Shown here piece after piece: positions 56,504 through 64,000 of a stretch of 64,000 bases of DNA. The notes beneath the pieces are model-generated. The model made no database searches and was not told where the DNA came from. It was given only the letters and a program-made list of their open reading frames with translations. The stretch covers positions 310,001 through 374,000 of the forward strand of contig NZ_JBHRSS010000004.1 of assembly GCF_042643355.1 (NCBI RefSeq), in the 5' to 3' direction. A program made the position numbers and the translations under genes. Numbering within the stretch: the stretch's first letter is position 1; each line of letters opens with the position of its first letter. The stretch is from Salinisphaera aquimarina. Its GTDB lineage: Bacteria; Pseudomonadota; Gammaproteobacteria; Nevskiales; Salinisphaeraceae.

Positions 56504-56745
56504 TGTCCGTGCTTGCCCTGCCGGCGTTCTTCGATCTCGGCCTCTACATCGACGCCCGGCGGCAGCAGACCCGTGATTTCGTCCAGCACAGGCCGCGGCA
56601 CTTCCCTGTCGAGTAGACGAATCCGCCGCAGATAACGATCGGTGACTTCAGTCACGCTCGACCCATTGGTTTTCGCATATTGCTTGGCCAAGGCAATATC
56701 TTCTGTAGGCAGGCGAATTGTGAGATTGGAGGTATCTGTGGCCAC
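56500..56745 (-). CDS. Antitoxin of a PIN-toxin pair (RHH/VapB-like)
   Basis: The product has 81 residues, starting at GTG. SNLTIRLPTEDIALAKQYAK and TNGSSVTEVTDRYLRRI give a ribbon-helix-helix-like DNA-binding part, and the C-terminal DVEAEIEERRQGKHGQ tail is the part that would bind toxin. It overlaps the PIN toxin relic at its 3' end. Confidence 0.78.
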   Translation of the reverse strand: MATDTSNLTIRLPTEDIALAKQYAKTNGSSVTEVTDRYLRRIRLLDREVPRPVLDEITGLLPPGVDVEAEIEERRQGKHGQ

Positions 56746-56810
56746 ATTCCAGCACCGCAGCCGGGTTAGAACCGACCTGCGCCTGGCCCCCGATAATCCT
56801 GGCTTCCAAG

Positions 56811-56841
56811 AAAAAGCCCCCGACCGAGGGCCGAGGGCTTT
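56811..56841 (-). terminator. Terminator of the aldehyde dehydrogenase gene
   Basis: On the minus strand, AAAGCCCTCG pairs with CGGGGGCTTT (one mismatch) and is followed by a T-run, 42 bases past the stop. A second perfect hairpin (ACCGCCGA-AA-TCGGCGGT, 56847-56864) lies just before it. Confidence 0.75.
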
Positions 56842-56882
56842 CAGGCACCGCCGAAATCGGCGGTCGGGTATAGACGCCTGTG

Positions 56883-58259
56883 CTACTGCGCGATCATCAG
56901 CGATTTGCTGTTGACGAATTCACGCATTCCGAAGCCGCCGTGTTCGCGGCCGTGGCCGCTGTCCTTGACGCCGCCGAAGGGCAGATTGGGCTGGGCAATG
57001 AAGTAGCCGTTGATGCTGACCATGCCGGTGTCGAAATGATCCCGCGCGAGGCGTACGGCGCGGTCTTCATCCTTGGAGAAGATGCCGCCGCCCAGGCCGT
57101 AGACCGAGTCGTTGGCGATACGGATGGCATCGGCTTCGTCCTTGGCACGAATCAGCGAGGCGACCGGCCCGAACAGTTCGCCGTCGTAGGCCGGCATGCC
57201 GGGCCTGACGTTTTCCAGCACGGTGGTCGGATAGAAGAAGCCCTCGACATCGGGGACTTCGCCGCCGATGGTACAGGTCGCGCCGTTGGCGACCGATTCC
57301 TTGACCTGCGCATGCAGCTTGTCGCGCAGGTCCTCGCGGGCCAACGGGCCGAGCGCGGTGTTCTTGTCCGACGGGTCGCCGAACTCGACCTGCTTCATCT
57401 TCTCGACATAAGCGTCGCGGAACTTGTCGTAGACCGCATCGACGACCACGAAGCGCTTGGCCGCTACGCAGGTCTGGCCGTTGTTGTTGATTCGGCCCGT
57501 GACGCAGGCGTCTACCGCCTTGTCGATATCGGCATCTTCGAGCACGAGGAAGGCATCGTTGCTGCCGAGTTCCAGCACGGTTTTCTTGAGATGCTGGCCG
57601 GCATCCGCGGCGATCTTGCGGCCGGTCGCGGCACTGCCGGTAAAGGTCACGCCACGTACGCGCGGATGTTCGGTGACCTGGCTGGCCTGTGCGTCGTGGA
57701 TATAGAGCACGTTGAATACGTTCTCGGGCACGCCGGCTTCGCGGAAGATGTCTTCCAGCGCCTCGGCACAACCCCAGACGTTGGGCGCGTGCTTGAGCAG
57801 CACCGTGTTGCCGGCCATCAGGTTGGCGATCGTATAGCGAACCACCTGATAGAACGGGAAGTTCCAGGGCTGAATGCCGAAGATCACGCCAATCGGCTGG
57901 TGGGAAACAAGCGCACGGCCGCCCGGCAGATCGCGGGTTTCGTCGGCCAGCATGTCGGCGGCGTTGTCGGCGCTGTAATCGCAGATGCCCTTGCAGAGAT
58001 CGAGCTCGCCCGGGCCCTGGGCGATCGGCTTGCCCATCTCGTCGGTGGCCAAGCGGGCCAGGCGATCCTTGTTCGCGGCGAGCAGCTCACCGACCTTGCG
58101 GATCAGAGCGCCGCGCTCGTCGAATGAGCGTTGTTTCCAGTCGAGAAACGCCTCGTGGGTCTGCTCGATCTTCTGATTGAGCTGCTCGTCCGAAATCGTG
58201 TCGAACTCGCGAATGGTCTGGCCGGTGGCCGGGTTGATGCTCTTGACGGTATCCGTCAT
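56883..58259 (-). CDS. NAD(P)-dependent succinate-semialdehyde-type aldehyde dehydrogenase
   Basis: The product has 458 residues. It has QPWNFPFYQVVRYTIANLMA, GVTFTGSAATGRKIAADAGQ (coenzyme region), LELGSNDAF (catalytic Glu) and NNNGQTCVAAKRF (catalytic Cys). The overall length and sequence match the short succinate-semialdehyde dehydrogenase group (GabD/Sad). I start at ATG 58259, where the family begins (SINPATGQTIREF); the frame remains open to 58523 across a copy of the dispersed motif. The exact aldehyde substrate is not fixed by sequence. Confidence 0.9.
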   Translation of the reverse strand: MTDTVKSINPATGQTIREFDTISDEQLNQKIEQTHEAFLDWKQRSFDERGALIRKVGELLAANKDRLARLATDEMGKPIAQGPGELDLCKGICDYSADNAADMLADETRDLPGGRALVSHQPIGVIFGIQPWNFPFYQVVRYTIANLMAGNTVLLKHAPNVWGCAEALEDIFREAGVPENVFNVLYIHDAQASQVTEHPRVRGVTFTGSAATGRKIAADAGQHLKKTVLELGSNDAFLVLEDADIDKAVDACVTGRINNNGQTCVAAKRFVVVDAVYDKFRDAYVEKMKQVEFGDPSDKNTALGPLAREDLRDKLHAQVKESVANGATCTIGGEVPDVEGFFYPTTVLENVRPGMPAYDGELFGPVASLIRAKDEADAIRIANDSVYGLGGGIFSKDEDRAVRLARDHFDTGMVSINGYFIAQPNLPFGGVKDSGHGREHGGFGMREFVNSKSLMIAQ

Positions 58260-58844
58260 ACGGGGCTCCAGAATCGTGAAAAGGCGCGAAGCGCGTCGAT
58301 GATTGTCGGCCGCGCGGCGCCGCGTTACCCCACCTAGGTGCCGGTAACCGAGCGATTTTTCAAGGCGAGGCTGGATTTTCGGGAAAGACTGTCTTTGGAC
58401 AACGCTCGATTCCGGGCGCGGGATCAGATCTTGAAACGCCACCTTCCAGGGCTCCGTGGCAGACAGCCCGAGAACCTTGAGCGCCACGTAGCGCTGTCCC
58501 GACACCGAGAACAGGCAAAACAAACCGTCGCCTGCTGTGGTTCAGTCAATCCACACGGCACGCGATAACCAGGCGCGATACGCCGGACGACCCGGCGCCT
58601 CGCTGCCAGAATGGCTTCGTGTCAAAGTGAGCGCCGTTCCCGCGTGCGACTCATCAGGATCCCCTGATTGAAGCCCACGAATTGCGTTTGAGTCCCAAAC
58701 GCCTTCGGGGCCGGGGCTTTGCGCGCGCCTGGACGGCGTCATGGCTCGCTACCGTGCAATGAGCACGCTACGCTCTCCCTTCCTTGCCAACCACGCGCAA
58801 CGTACTCCGGCGCGACCGTGACGATTCAGTCAGAGGTTTCTTAG
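58260..58844. other. 585-base intergenic region
   Basis: No gene is seen. It contains a divergent copy of the dispersed motif (GGGATCAGATCTTG at 58420-58433). It must carry divergent promoters for the aldehyde dehydrogenase and the MFS gene, which I could not locate with confidence. Confidence 0.55.
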
Positions 58845-60296
58845 ATGAATCGGTTCTCCGACACGGCATCTGCGTCTCCACTCGCCAACCCGCTGTTGCT
58901 GGTCATGGTGCTGGCTGCCTTCACGAGCGTGCTCAACAACAGCATGGTCAACGTGGCGATCCCGACGATCAGCAGCGATCTTGGCGTGGCGCCCAGTTCG
59001 TCCGGCTGGGTGATTACGGCCTTTTCGATTGTATTTGCGACGGGCGTCGCGCTGTATGGGCGCGTGTCAGACAGCTACAGTTTTCGTGGCACATTTCTGG
59101 CGGGGCTCGTGGTCTTCGGCGCCGGCTCGCTGACCTGTGCGCTTGCGCCGACCTTCGGTTTTCTCGTCGCCGGCCGCGCGATACAGGCCGCTGGCGCGGC
59201 AGCGATTCCAGCGCTGGCGTTCGGGTCGGTTGCGCGGCTGTTTGCAGCCGGCCAACGCGGCGTGGTGTTCGGCACTTTGTCTTCGGCGGTTGGCCTCGGC
59301 GCGGCGACCGGTCCGGTGATCGGCGGGCTGGGCGTGAGTGCTTTTGGATGGCGCGTGTTGTTCTACGGTACGCTGGCTGTAGTCTGTCTATTGTTCATCG
59401 CGGCCTGGCGTTTTCTGCCGGATTTGAACGCCGAGCGTGCACGCCAACCGCACCGCTTCGCGCGGCTCGATCTGCCCGGCGGGTTGCTGCTTGCCTTGGG
59501 CGCAGCCGCCCTGCTCTACGGCGTGACCGCAGCCAACCACGCGGGTCTGGGCGCGCCGCTGGCCTGGGGCACGCTGGTTGTCTCAATCGTCATGATTGCC
59601 GGTTTTGCTCTGCGTATTCGAAGCGCTGCCCACCCGTTCGTGCCACCCGCACTGTTCGCCAATCTGCAGTTCCTGTCGGCCTCGGGCATCGCGCTGTTGT
59701 CGCAAGCGGCCTTCATTGGCGGCGGCCTGTTCCTGACGCCATTGCTGCTCATCAACGAGTTGGGCCTATCGGCATTCAAGACCGGCCTGGTGATTGCGCC
59801 CGGCGCATTCGCGGTCGCCCTGCTTGCGCCAACTATCGGCCGGCTGTCGGATAAATTCGGGCCGCGCCCGGTGCTAGGCATCAGCCTGTCCTGTCTGTTG
59901 ACCGGTTTGTTGTTCATGTCGGCGTTTGCCGTCGGTGCTGCCCCCTGGCTGGTTGCCGTGGCGCTGGTCATCGCCAGTACCGGTTATGCCGGCGTCACCT
60001 CGCCGGCGGCCAATGCGGCGTCCAAGGCGTTGTCGACACGGATCGCGGGCGTTGGCTTTGGCATCTATCAACTGTTCTTCTTCATGGGTGCCGGCACGGG
60101 GGCCGCCGTGTTCGGCACGGTGCTCTCGGCGCGCCAACGCATCGGCGAAGCGGCGGTCAATCCCCTGTATCGGGGTGGCGACGCCACGGCCGCGTATTCA
60201 GACGCTTACCTGGTGGCCTGCGTTGCCGTCCTTTTTGCCATGATGCTGCTGATCGGCCTGGGCCGTGCCGAACCGGCGCCGGTCGACCCGGCCTGA
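58845..60296 (+). CDS. MFS transporter, DHA2-like exporter
   Basis: The product has 483 residues and about 14 helices. FTSVLNNSMVNVAIPTISSD and GWVITAFSIVFATGVALYGR mark the DHA2 start; motif-C-like GLGAATGPVIGGL lies in helix 5, and LAPTIGRLSDKFGPRPVLGI between helices. It differs from the exporter at 4.1-5.6 kb in sequence. Exported substrate unknown. Confidence 0.9.
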   Translation: MNRFSDTASASPLANPLLLVMVLAAFTSVLNNSMVNVAIPTISSDLGVAPSSSGWVITAFSIVFATGVALYGRVSDSYSFRGTFLAGLVVFGAGSLTCALAPTFGFLVAGRAIQAAGAAAIPALAFGSVARLFAAGQRGVVFGTLSSAVGLGAATGPVIGGLGVSAFGWRVLFYGTLAVVCLLFIAAWRFLPDLNAERARQPHRFARLDLPGGLLLALGAAALLYGVTAANHAGLGAPLAWGTLVVSIVMIAGFALRIRSAAHPFVPPALFANLQFLSASGIALLSQAAFIGGGLFLTPLLLINELGLSAFKTGLVIAPGAFAVALLAPTIGRLSDKFGPRPVLGISLSCLLTGLLFMSAFAVGAAPWLVAVALVIASTGYAGVTSPAANAASKALSTRIAGVGFGIYQLFFFMGAGTGAAVFGTVLSARQRIGEAAVNPLYRGGDATAAYSDAYLVACVAVLFAMMLLIGLGRAEPAPVDPA

Positions 60297-60543
60297 CTCG
60301 GTGGCCGCAGTCATGCTGGACGACTCCGCTTTTGAGCCGGCCTGAAACGCGCCGTCGACAGGTTTTTTCGTTCGATTCAGCGGCACCCGGGTTACGCCGC
60401 GGACCCGCGCGGCCTGCATTGCTTTGTCTGACTCTTTCGGGCGCAGTGAATATAGCGTCGGATCGCCGTATCTCCTTTCTCAGTGACTCAAAAGACAAGG
60501 CGCCAGCCGTGATGACGCCGGTGCACACTGACCGCTTCGCTGG

Positions 60544-61131
60544 TTATAGACCATCGTTGGCATCGGAAAAATGCCGCCGCACCAGGTCTTGAGCCTGGCG
60601 CCACAAAATTGGCGAACCGCGCTGGATCGTCGGGCCATAGCGGTCATGGACCTGCTGCTCGGTTACATGGTTCTCGGTCCACGTTCCGCCGCCGGTGAGT
60701 GTGTTCAGCAACAGCGGTTGCAGGCGATCGAGCGCTTTGGCGAACCTGGCTTCCGGCGTTTCGGCCGCTTCGAATTCCCGCCAGAGGGCCGACAACTTCG
60801 CCGCCTGGTCGTCCGGGAGCAATCCGAACAAGCGTTCGGCGGCCGCGTTTTCTCGGGCCTCCACCTCCTTGCTGTCGTGGTTACCGTGCATCGGCGCGTC
60901 GCCCGCATCGATCTCGACGATGTCGTGAACCAGCAGGAGCTTGATGACCCGGGCAGTGTCAACGGTCTCATCGTCTGCAAGCACCAACGCGAACATGGCG
61001 AGATGCCAGGAGTGTTCGGCCGAATTTTCGCGCCGGCTCCGGTCGACAATTCGAGACTGGCGCACGACTGACTTCAACGCATCGATTTCGGCGAGGAACG
61101 CAAGCTGTTCGGTAATACGGTCTTCGGACAT
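60544..61131 (-). CDS. HD-domain hydrolase (YfbR/HDDC2-like)
   Basis: The product has 195 residues. ENSAEHSWHLAMFALVLAD (first His and the HSW pattern), LLLVHDIVEIDAGDA (His-Asp) and AKALDRLQPLLLN (last Asp) form the HD metal site, as in YfbR-like 5'-deoxynucleotidases and HDDC2. It probably acts on nucleotides. ATG 61131 is favoured over the longer frame. Confidence 0.88.
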   Translation of the reverse strand: MSEDRITEQLAFLAEIDALKSVVRQSRIVDRSRRENSAEHSWHLAMFALVLADDETVDTARVIKLLLVHDIVEIDAGDAPMHGNHDSKEVEARENAAAERLFGLLPDDQAAKLSALWREFEAAETPEARFAKALDRLQPLLLNTLTGGGTWTENHVTEQQVHDRYGPTIQRGSPILWRQAQDLVRRHFSDANDGL

Positions 61132-61193
61132 GGGGTTATCGGCTAGCTGGAGAAATGACAGGGAGCAGAGCACGGCTTCAGCACGAAAGTGCC

Positions 61194-61832
61194 TCAGTGA
61201 TTCTGACCGTCGCGAATTCGCGCAATCATGGCGTCAAACCGCTGGCGGCTATCGCGGCTGTTGGTACGGGCATAGAACGGTTCATCCTTCGACGCCGCCC
61301 AGGGCAGCAGCACGTCGAACTCCACGTCACGCAGCCGGGCCAGGCTTTCGACGTATTTTTCACGATCGCTCGATTCCAGCACTGCCGCGACCCAGTCGCC
61401 ACCGCTCAGACTTACGCTGTCTCCGGTGAACAGGAAGCGATCCTGGCCGTCGTTCCAGAGATAGGCCGTCGCGCCGGGCGTATGGCCGGGGATGGGGATG
61501 ATCTCGAAATCGTCGTCCAGCATTCCCCGCGCCTCAAAAGTGTCGGAAACCCGAGTCTCCTTGGCGACCGCTTCCGCATCATCCGCGTGGCAGTAGAGCG
61601 GTACGTCGAGCGGTGGCTTGAAAAACTGCACTTCATGGCAGTGGTTGAGATAGTGACGCTCGATTCGCTCCACGCCATCGGCGCGCAATTCTTTCTCTCT
61701 CAAAACGCTTGCGTTGTAGATAAGAAGATTGCCGGCCGAACGCTTGAGCACGAAGGCACGCACGTGTATCGAGGTGTCGAAGGGCAAGGCGTCGGTGGCC
61801 GAGGCCATAATATTCTCGAAGTCAGTTTTCAT
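61194..61832 (-). CDS. MBL-fold protein with degenerate metal motif
   Basis: The product has 212 residues. The fold is recognisable: FVLKRSAGNLLIYN, YLNHCHEVQF at the HxHxDH position, IPIPGHTPGATAYLW and FLFTGDSVSLSG. In the first motif the Asp is replaced by Glu and the last His by Gln, so the metal site is probably altered. I chose ATG 61832, preceded by AAGGG, over the longer frame. It could still be a hydrolase with unusual metal use, or a non-enzymatic member. Confidence 0.83.
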   Translation of the reverse strand: MKTDFENIMASATDALPFDTSIHVRAFVLKRSAGNLLIYNASVLREKELRADGVERIERHYLNHCHEVQFFKPPLDVPLYCHADDAEAVAKETRVSDTFEARGMLDDDFEIIPIPGHTPGATAYLWNDGQDRFLFTGDSVSLSGGDWVAAVLESSDREKYVESLARLRDVEFDVLLPWAASKDEPFYARTNSRDSRQRFDAMIARIRDGQNH

Positions 61833-62201
61833 GGCTGAGCCCTTGCATTGAGAACATCGCAGATCATACGGGTAGACCATTGTTTCGGCGAGAGTCGGGC
61901 CCCGTCTCGGTCGACGCACGACATGCGGTAGCTTGGCAATTGCGCTCTATGACCGGACCGCCGCTTCCGGCCACTCGTCTTATTGACTGGCACCAAAACG
62001 GGATTGGAAGTCAGGTTGGCTAAACCGGCACCTCCAGGTTGTCTGATAAAGCGATTACCTGATGCCCTGGGCCGTGACGCGCCTACCGCGCCCAGGCACG
62101 GCAGGCCGTGGGTCGAAAGGCTTATGATGAACAATCGCTTGAGGCACGGGATGATCAACCGCATGCTTCATCGCATCAACCCCTTCGTCACTGCGTTAGT
62201 C
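61833..62201. other. 369-base intergenic region
   Basis: No gene is seen. The ychJ-like frame is open through part of it, from 61983, but the family start suggests translation begins at 62202. Confidence 0.5.
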
Positions 62202-62642
62202 ATGACCTGCCCCTGTCAGTCCGGCCGCGCCTACGAGCGCTGCTGTGGCCCTTATCATCGCGGCGAACTGGCTCCCACGCCGGAACCGCTGATGCGTGCC
62301 CGGTATAGCGCCTATGCCAACGGCGATGCGGCATACGTGAAGACGAGCTGGCACGCCGACACGCGGCCCGCCACGCTGACTCTGCCGAGCGGCGATCGCT
62401 GGCTGGGCCTGGAGGTGATCGACAGCGGCGAGGATGGCGATACGGGCTGGGTGCACTTTCGCGCGGCCTGCCGCGATGACGCCGGCTTTGCCCTGCTCGA
62501 GGAACGCTCGCGTTTCGTGCGCGAAGCCGGCCGCTGGTTCTACCTGGACGGGGAACACGCGGTGACGCCGCTCAAACCGGGCCGCAACGATCCCTGCCCC
62601 TGCGGCAGCGGCCGGAAATTCAAGAAGTGCTGCGCGGGCTGA
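62202..62642 (+). CDS. ychJ: YchJ-family SEC-C motif protein
   Basis: The product has 146 residues. It begins CPCQSGRAYERCCGPYHRGE, an N-terminal SEC-C zinc motif, followed by LMRARYSAYANGDAAYVKTS, the YchJ central domain, and ends CPCGSGRKFKKCC, a second SEC-C motif. YchJ is a small zinc-binding protein of unknown role. ATG 62202 agrees with the family start; the frame is open upstream. Confidence 0.88.
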   Translation: MTCPCQSGRAYERCCGPYHRGELAPTPEPLMRARYSAYANGDAAYVKTSWHADTRPATLTLPSGDRWLGLEVIDSGEDGDTGWVHFRAACRDDAGFALLEERSRFVREAGRWFYLDGEHAVTPLKPGRNDPCPCGSGRKFKKCCAG

Positions 62643-62723
62643 GCACGTCTCCAGGCCAGGCATTCGCGGGCCCGCCGGTACAAGTTTCACGCGTCGCAAC
62701 TCTGCGGCGCATCCGCCGTCCGT

Positions 62724-63164
62724 TTAGCTGCGTTCGTCCCGCTCGAACTCCGCCATGGCGTTCATCACGTCATCGAATTCGCCGTCCTGCTCTGCCGCGG
62801 CGTCGGCCATGGCATCGAGATCGTCGGTGGGAATGGCGTCGGTACGCGGCGGCGCGGGGACGTGGTCGTCCGAGGCCTGTGATGGATCAGCGGCCTTGGC
62901 GCTGCTTTTCTTCGACGCGGCCCTGGGGGCAGGTTTTTCCCGCGACGCGCTCGGCTTCTTGTTGCTGTTCTCGCTTTCGGTCGCGCAGATCCAGGCTTGG
63001 TCGTCGGTCCAGACGACCTGCGTGATCTGGGCGCGCCACTGCTTGTTGGCGCGTGTCACGATCTGCACGGTGTCGCCGACCTTGACGGGATTGGTGGTCT
63101 TGCAGCCCCAGTCGCCGTTGCGCAGTTTGCAAGGGCTGGCTTCGATCAGGTCTTGTTCGCTCAT
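62724..63164 (-). CDS. Uncharacterised protein with basic linker and acidic tail
   Basis: The product has 146 residues from ATG 63164. The N-terminal half (VKVGDTVQIVTRANKQWRAQ, then VVWTDDQAWICATE) looks like a small beta-barrel domain with Cys12, Cys21 and one more Cys. The middle is Lys/Ser/Ala rich, and the C-terminal half very acidic (DDLDAMADAAAEQDGEFDDV). I do not recognise the family. Confidence 0.65.
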   Translation of the reverse strand: MSEQDLIEASPCKLRNGDWGCKTTNPVKVGDTVQIVTRANKQWRAQITQVVWTDDQAWICATESENSNKKPSASREKPAPRAASKKSSAKAADPSQASDDHVPAPPRTDAIPTDDLDAMADAAAEQDGEFDDVMNAMAEFERDERS

Positions 63165-63438
63165 GGGGTTCTGGTTGCTGGGTAACGGGGTTGGGATGGG
63201 TCTCGGTGTGCACGCTATGCGTATTCGCCGGCAATTTCCAGGCGACCGCACGAATTGCACCGCAGACACCAGCCTGGCGAGATGTGCTGCGAGGAAACTC
63301 GGCTTCAGGAACAAGTCTTTGCCAGTTGGCGCGCGTTGCCGGGACCGATTCGGCCCCGACTTTCCCGACACCGTTATCCGGCCGGCTTGACGCCAACCGC
63401 GATCACTGCGATTTCAAGACCGGCTGCAGCTCCGGCCG

Positions 63439-63990
63439 TCACCGCAGAATGGCCCCGACCGCGTCCGAGCGATAGAAATCCTCGAACTGCCGCCGGATGG
63501 CAGGCTGCAGCATGTGCTTCGCCTGTAATGCGTCGATGACCTGGGGCAGAAAACGCATTGCGTCGCGAACCATCATGTCGCGAGTGACGCCGATATCGTC
63601 AAGCAGTTCGGTGAGCGTGGCGTCTCGGTAGGTGTCGAAGAAGACCTCGACGCCGCTCTCGATGAGTTGGCGGTAGATCGGCGTGCGGCGCAGGCGCTGC
63701 CAGTATTCATAGCCGATGACGAACAGTTCGTCGATATCCAGCTGGCCGGCGAAGTCGCGCACGGAGGCGACCGAGCGATGCTTGTGATCGTCCCAGAAAT
63801 CGAGCACGGCGCGGCGCAGTTCTTCGGACTCGAATGCGTCGTGCAGAAACGCTTCGCTGGCCCGCATGCCGGCCTTGGTGTTGTGCTTGACGTAGCGCTG
63901 GATGCCGCGCTCTATCGCGTCGCCTATTTGCGCCGGCGCACGGTCGATCACCGCGCGCCCCAGCTTCATCGCGGTACGGCCGCCCGGCAC
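63439..63990 (-). CDS. Uncharacterised protein, possibly continuing past the window edge
   Basis: The visible part is 183 residues, mostly alpha-helical in appearance. Conserved-looking stretches are RDFAGQLDIDELFVIGYEYW and IESGVEVFFDTYRDATLTEL. It may start at GTG 63990 or ATG 63969, or upstream beyond the window: the frame is still open at the edge. I do not recognise the family. Confidence 0.6.
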   Translation of the reverse strand: MPGGRTAMKLGRAVIDRAPAQIGDAIERGIQRYVKHNTKAGMRASEAFLHDAFESEELRRAVLDFWDDHKHRSVASVRDFAGQLDIDELFVIGYEYWQRLRRTPIYRQLIESGVEVFFDTYRDATLTELLDDIGVTRDMMVRDAMRFLPQVIDALQAKHMLQPAIRRQFEDFYRSDAVGAILR

Positions 63991-64000
63991 CCGCGCGGCG

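Overview
The window looks like chromosomal DNA of a high-GC gammaproteobacterium. It carries recC-recB-recD, rdgC, lon, ychJ and a RIO-type kinase, and most proteins are acidic and Asp/Glu/Ala rich. This resembles halotolerant Salinisphaera-like organisms, but that placement is an inference from gene content only.

Layout. 0.1-4.1 kb: lrgA/lrgB-like membrane pair, Hsp20 and lon. 4.1-12.6 kb: a drug-exporter MFS, a LysR regulator, and a catabolic cluster made of a molybdopterin oxidoreductase fused to a flavin/2Fe-2S reductase, an ornithine-cyclodeaminase-like enzyme and an AtoE-type carboxylate transporter. 12.6-25.2 kb: ChaC, RdgC, a nitrate/sulfonate-type ABC importer followed by a DsrE-like protein, an EAL phosphodiesterase, GST, MOSC, a Pat-like acyltransferase, a cation transporter broken by a 10-bp duplication, a DUF924 protein, tRNA-Arg(CCT) with tandem copies of its downstream region, and modE. 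25.7-30 kb: two exported proteins that share a three-fold short motif, a lipoprotein and an outer-membrane barrel. 30.3-36.2 kb: an alpha/beta hydrolase and a complete five-gene branched-chain-type ABC importer. 36.4-46.0 kb: recC, recB, recD, with a 0.5-kb inverted-repeat element between recB and recD.

46.0-56.8 kb is an accessory region. It holds a ParDE-like module, a lower-GC two-gene ATPase plus TOPRIM-like module (candidate defence system), an IS110 transposase remnant, a MNT/HepT pair with broken hepT, an esterase, a zeta-toxin gene interrupted by a 269-bp MITE-like element next to an antitoxin whose start codon appears mutated to ACG, gamma-glutamyltransferase, a RIO kinase, and a PIN toxin reduced to its two ends beside an intact antitoxin. 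A short motif related to GGGTCAGGTCTTGCATTTTGC recurs through this region. 56.8-64 kb returns to ordinary metabolism: aldehyde dehydrogenase, an MFS exporter, an HD hydrolase, an MBL-fold protein, YchJ and two uncharacterised genes.

Working together: RecBCD and the ATPase/TOPRIM pair both act (known or inferred) on nucleic acid. ModE near a large molybdoenzyme suggests active molybdenum metabolism. The toxin-antitoxin modules are mostly decaying, with the toxin usually the part that is damaged.
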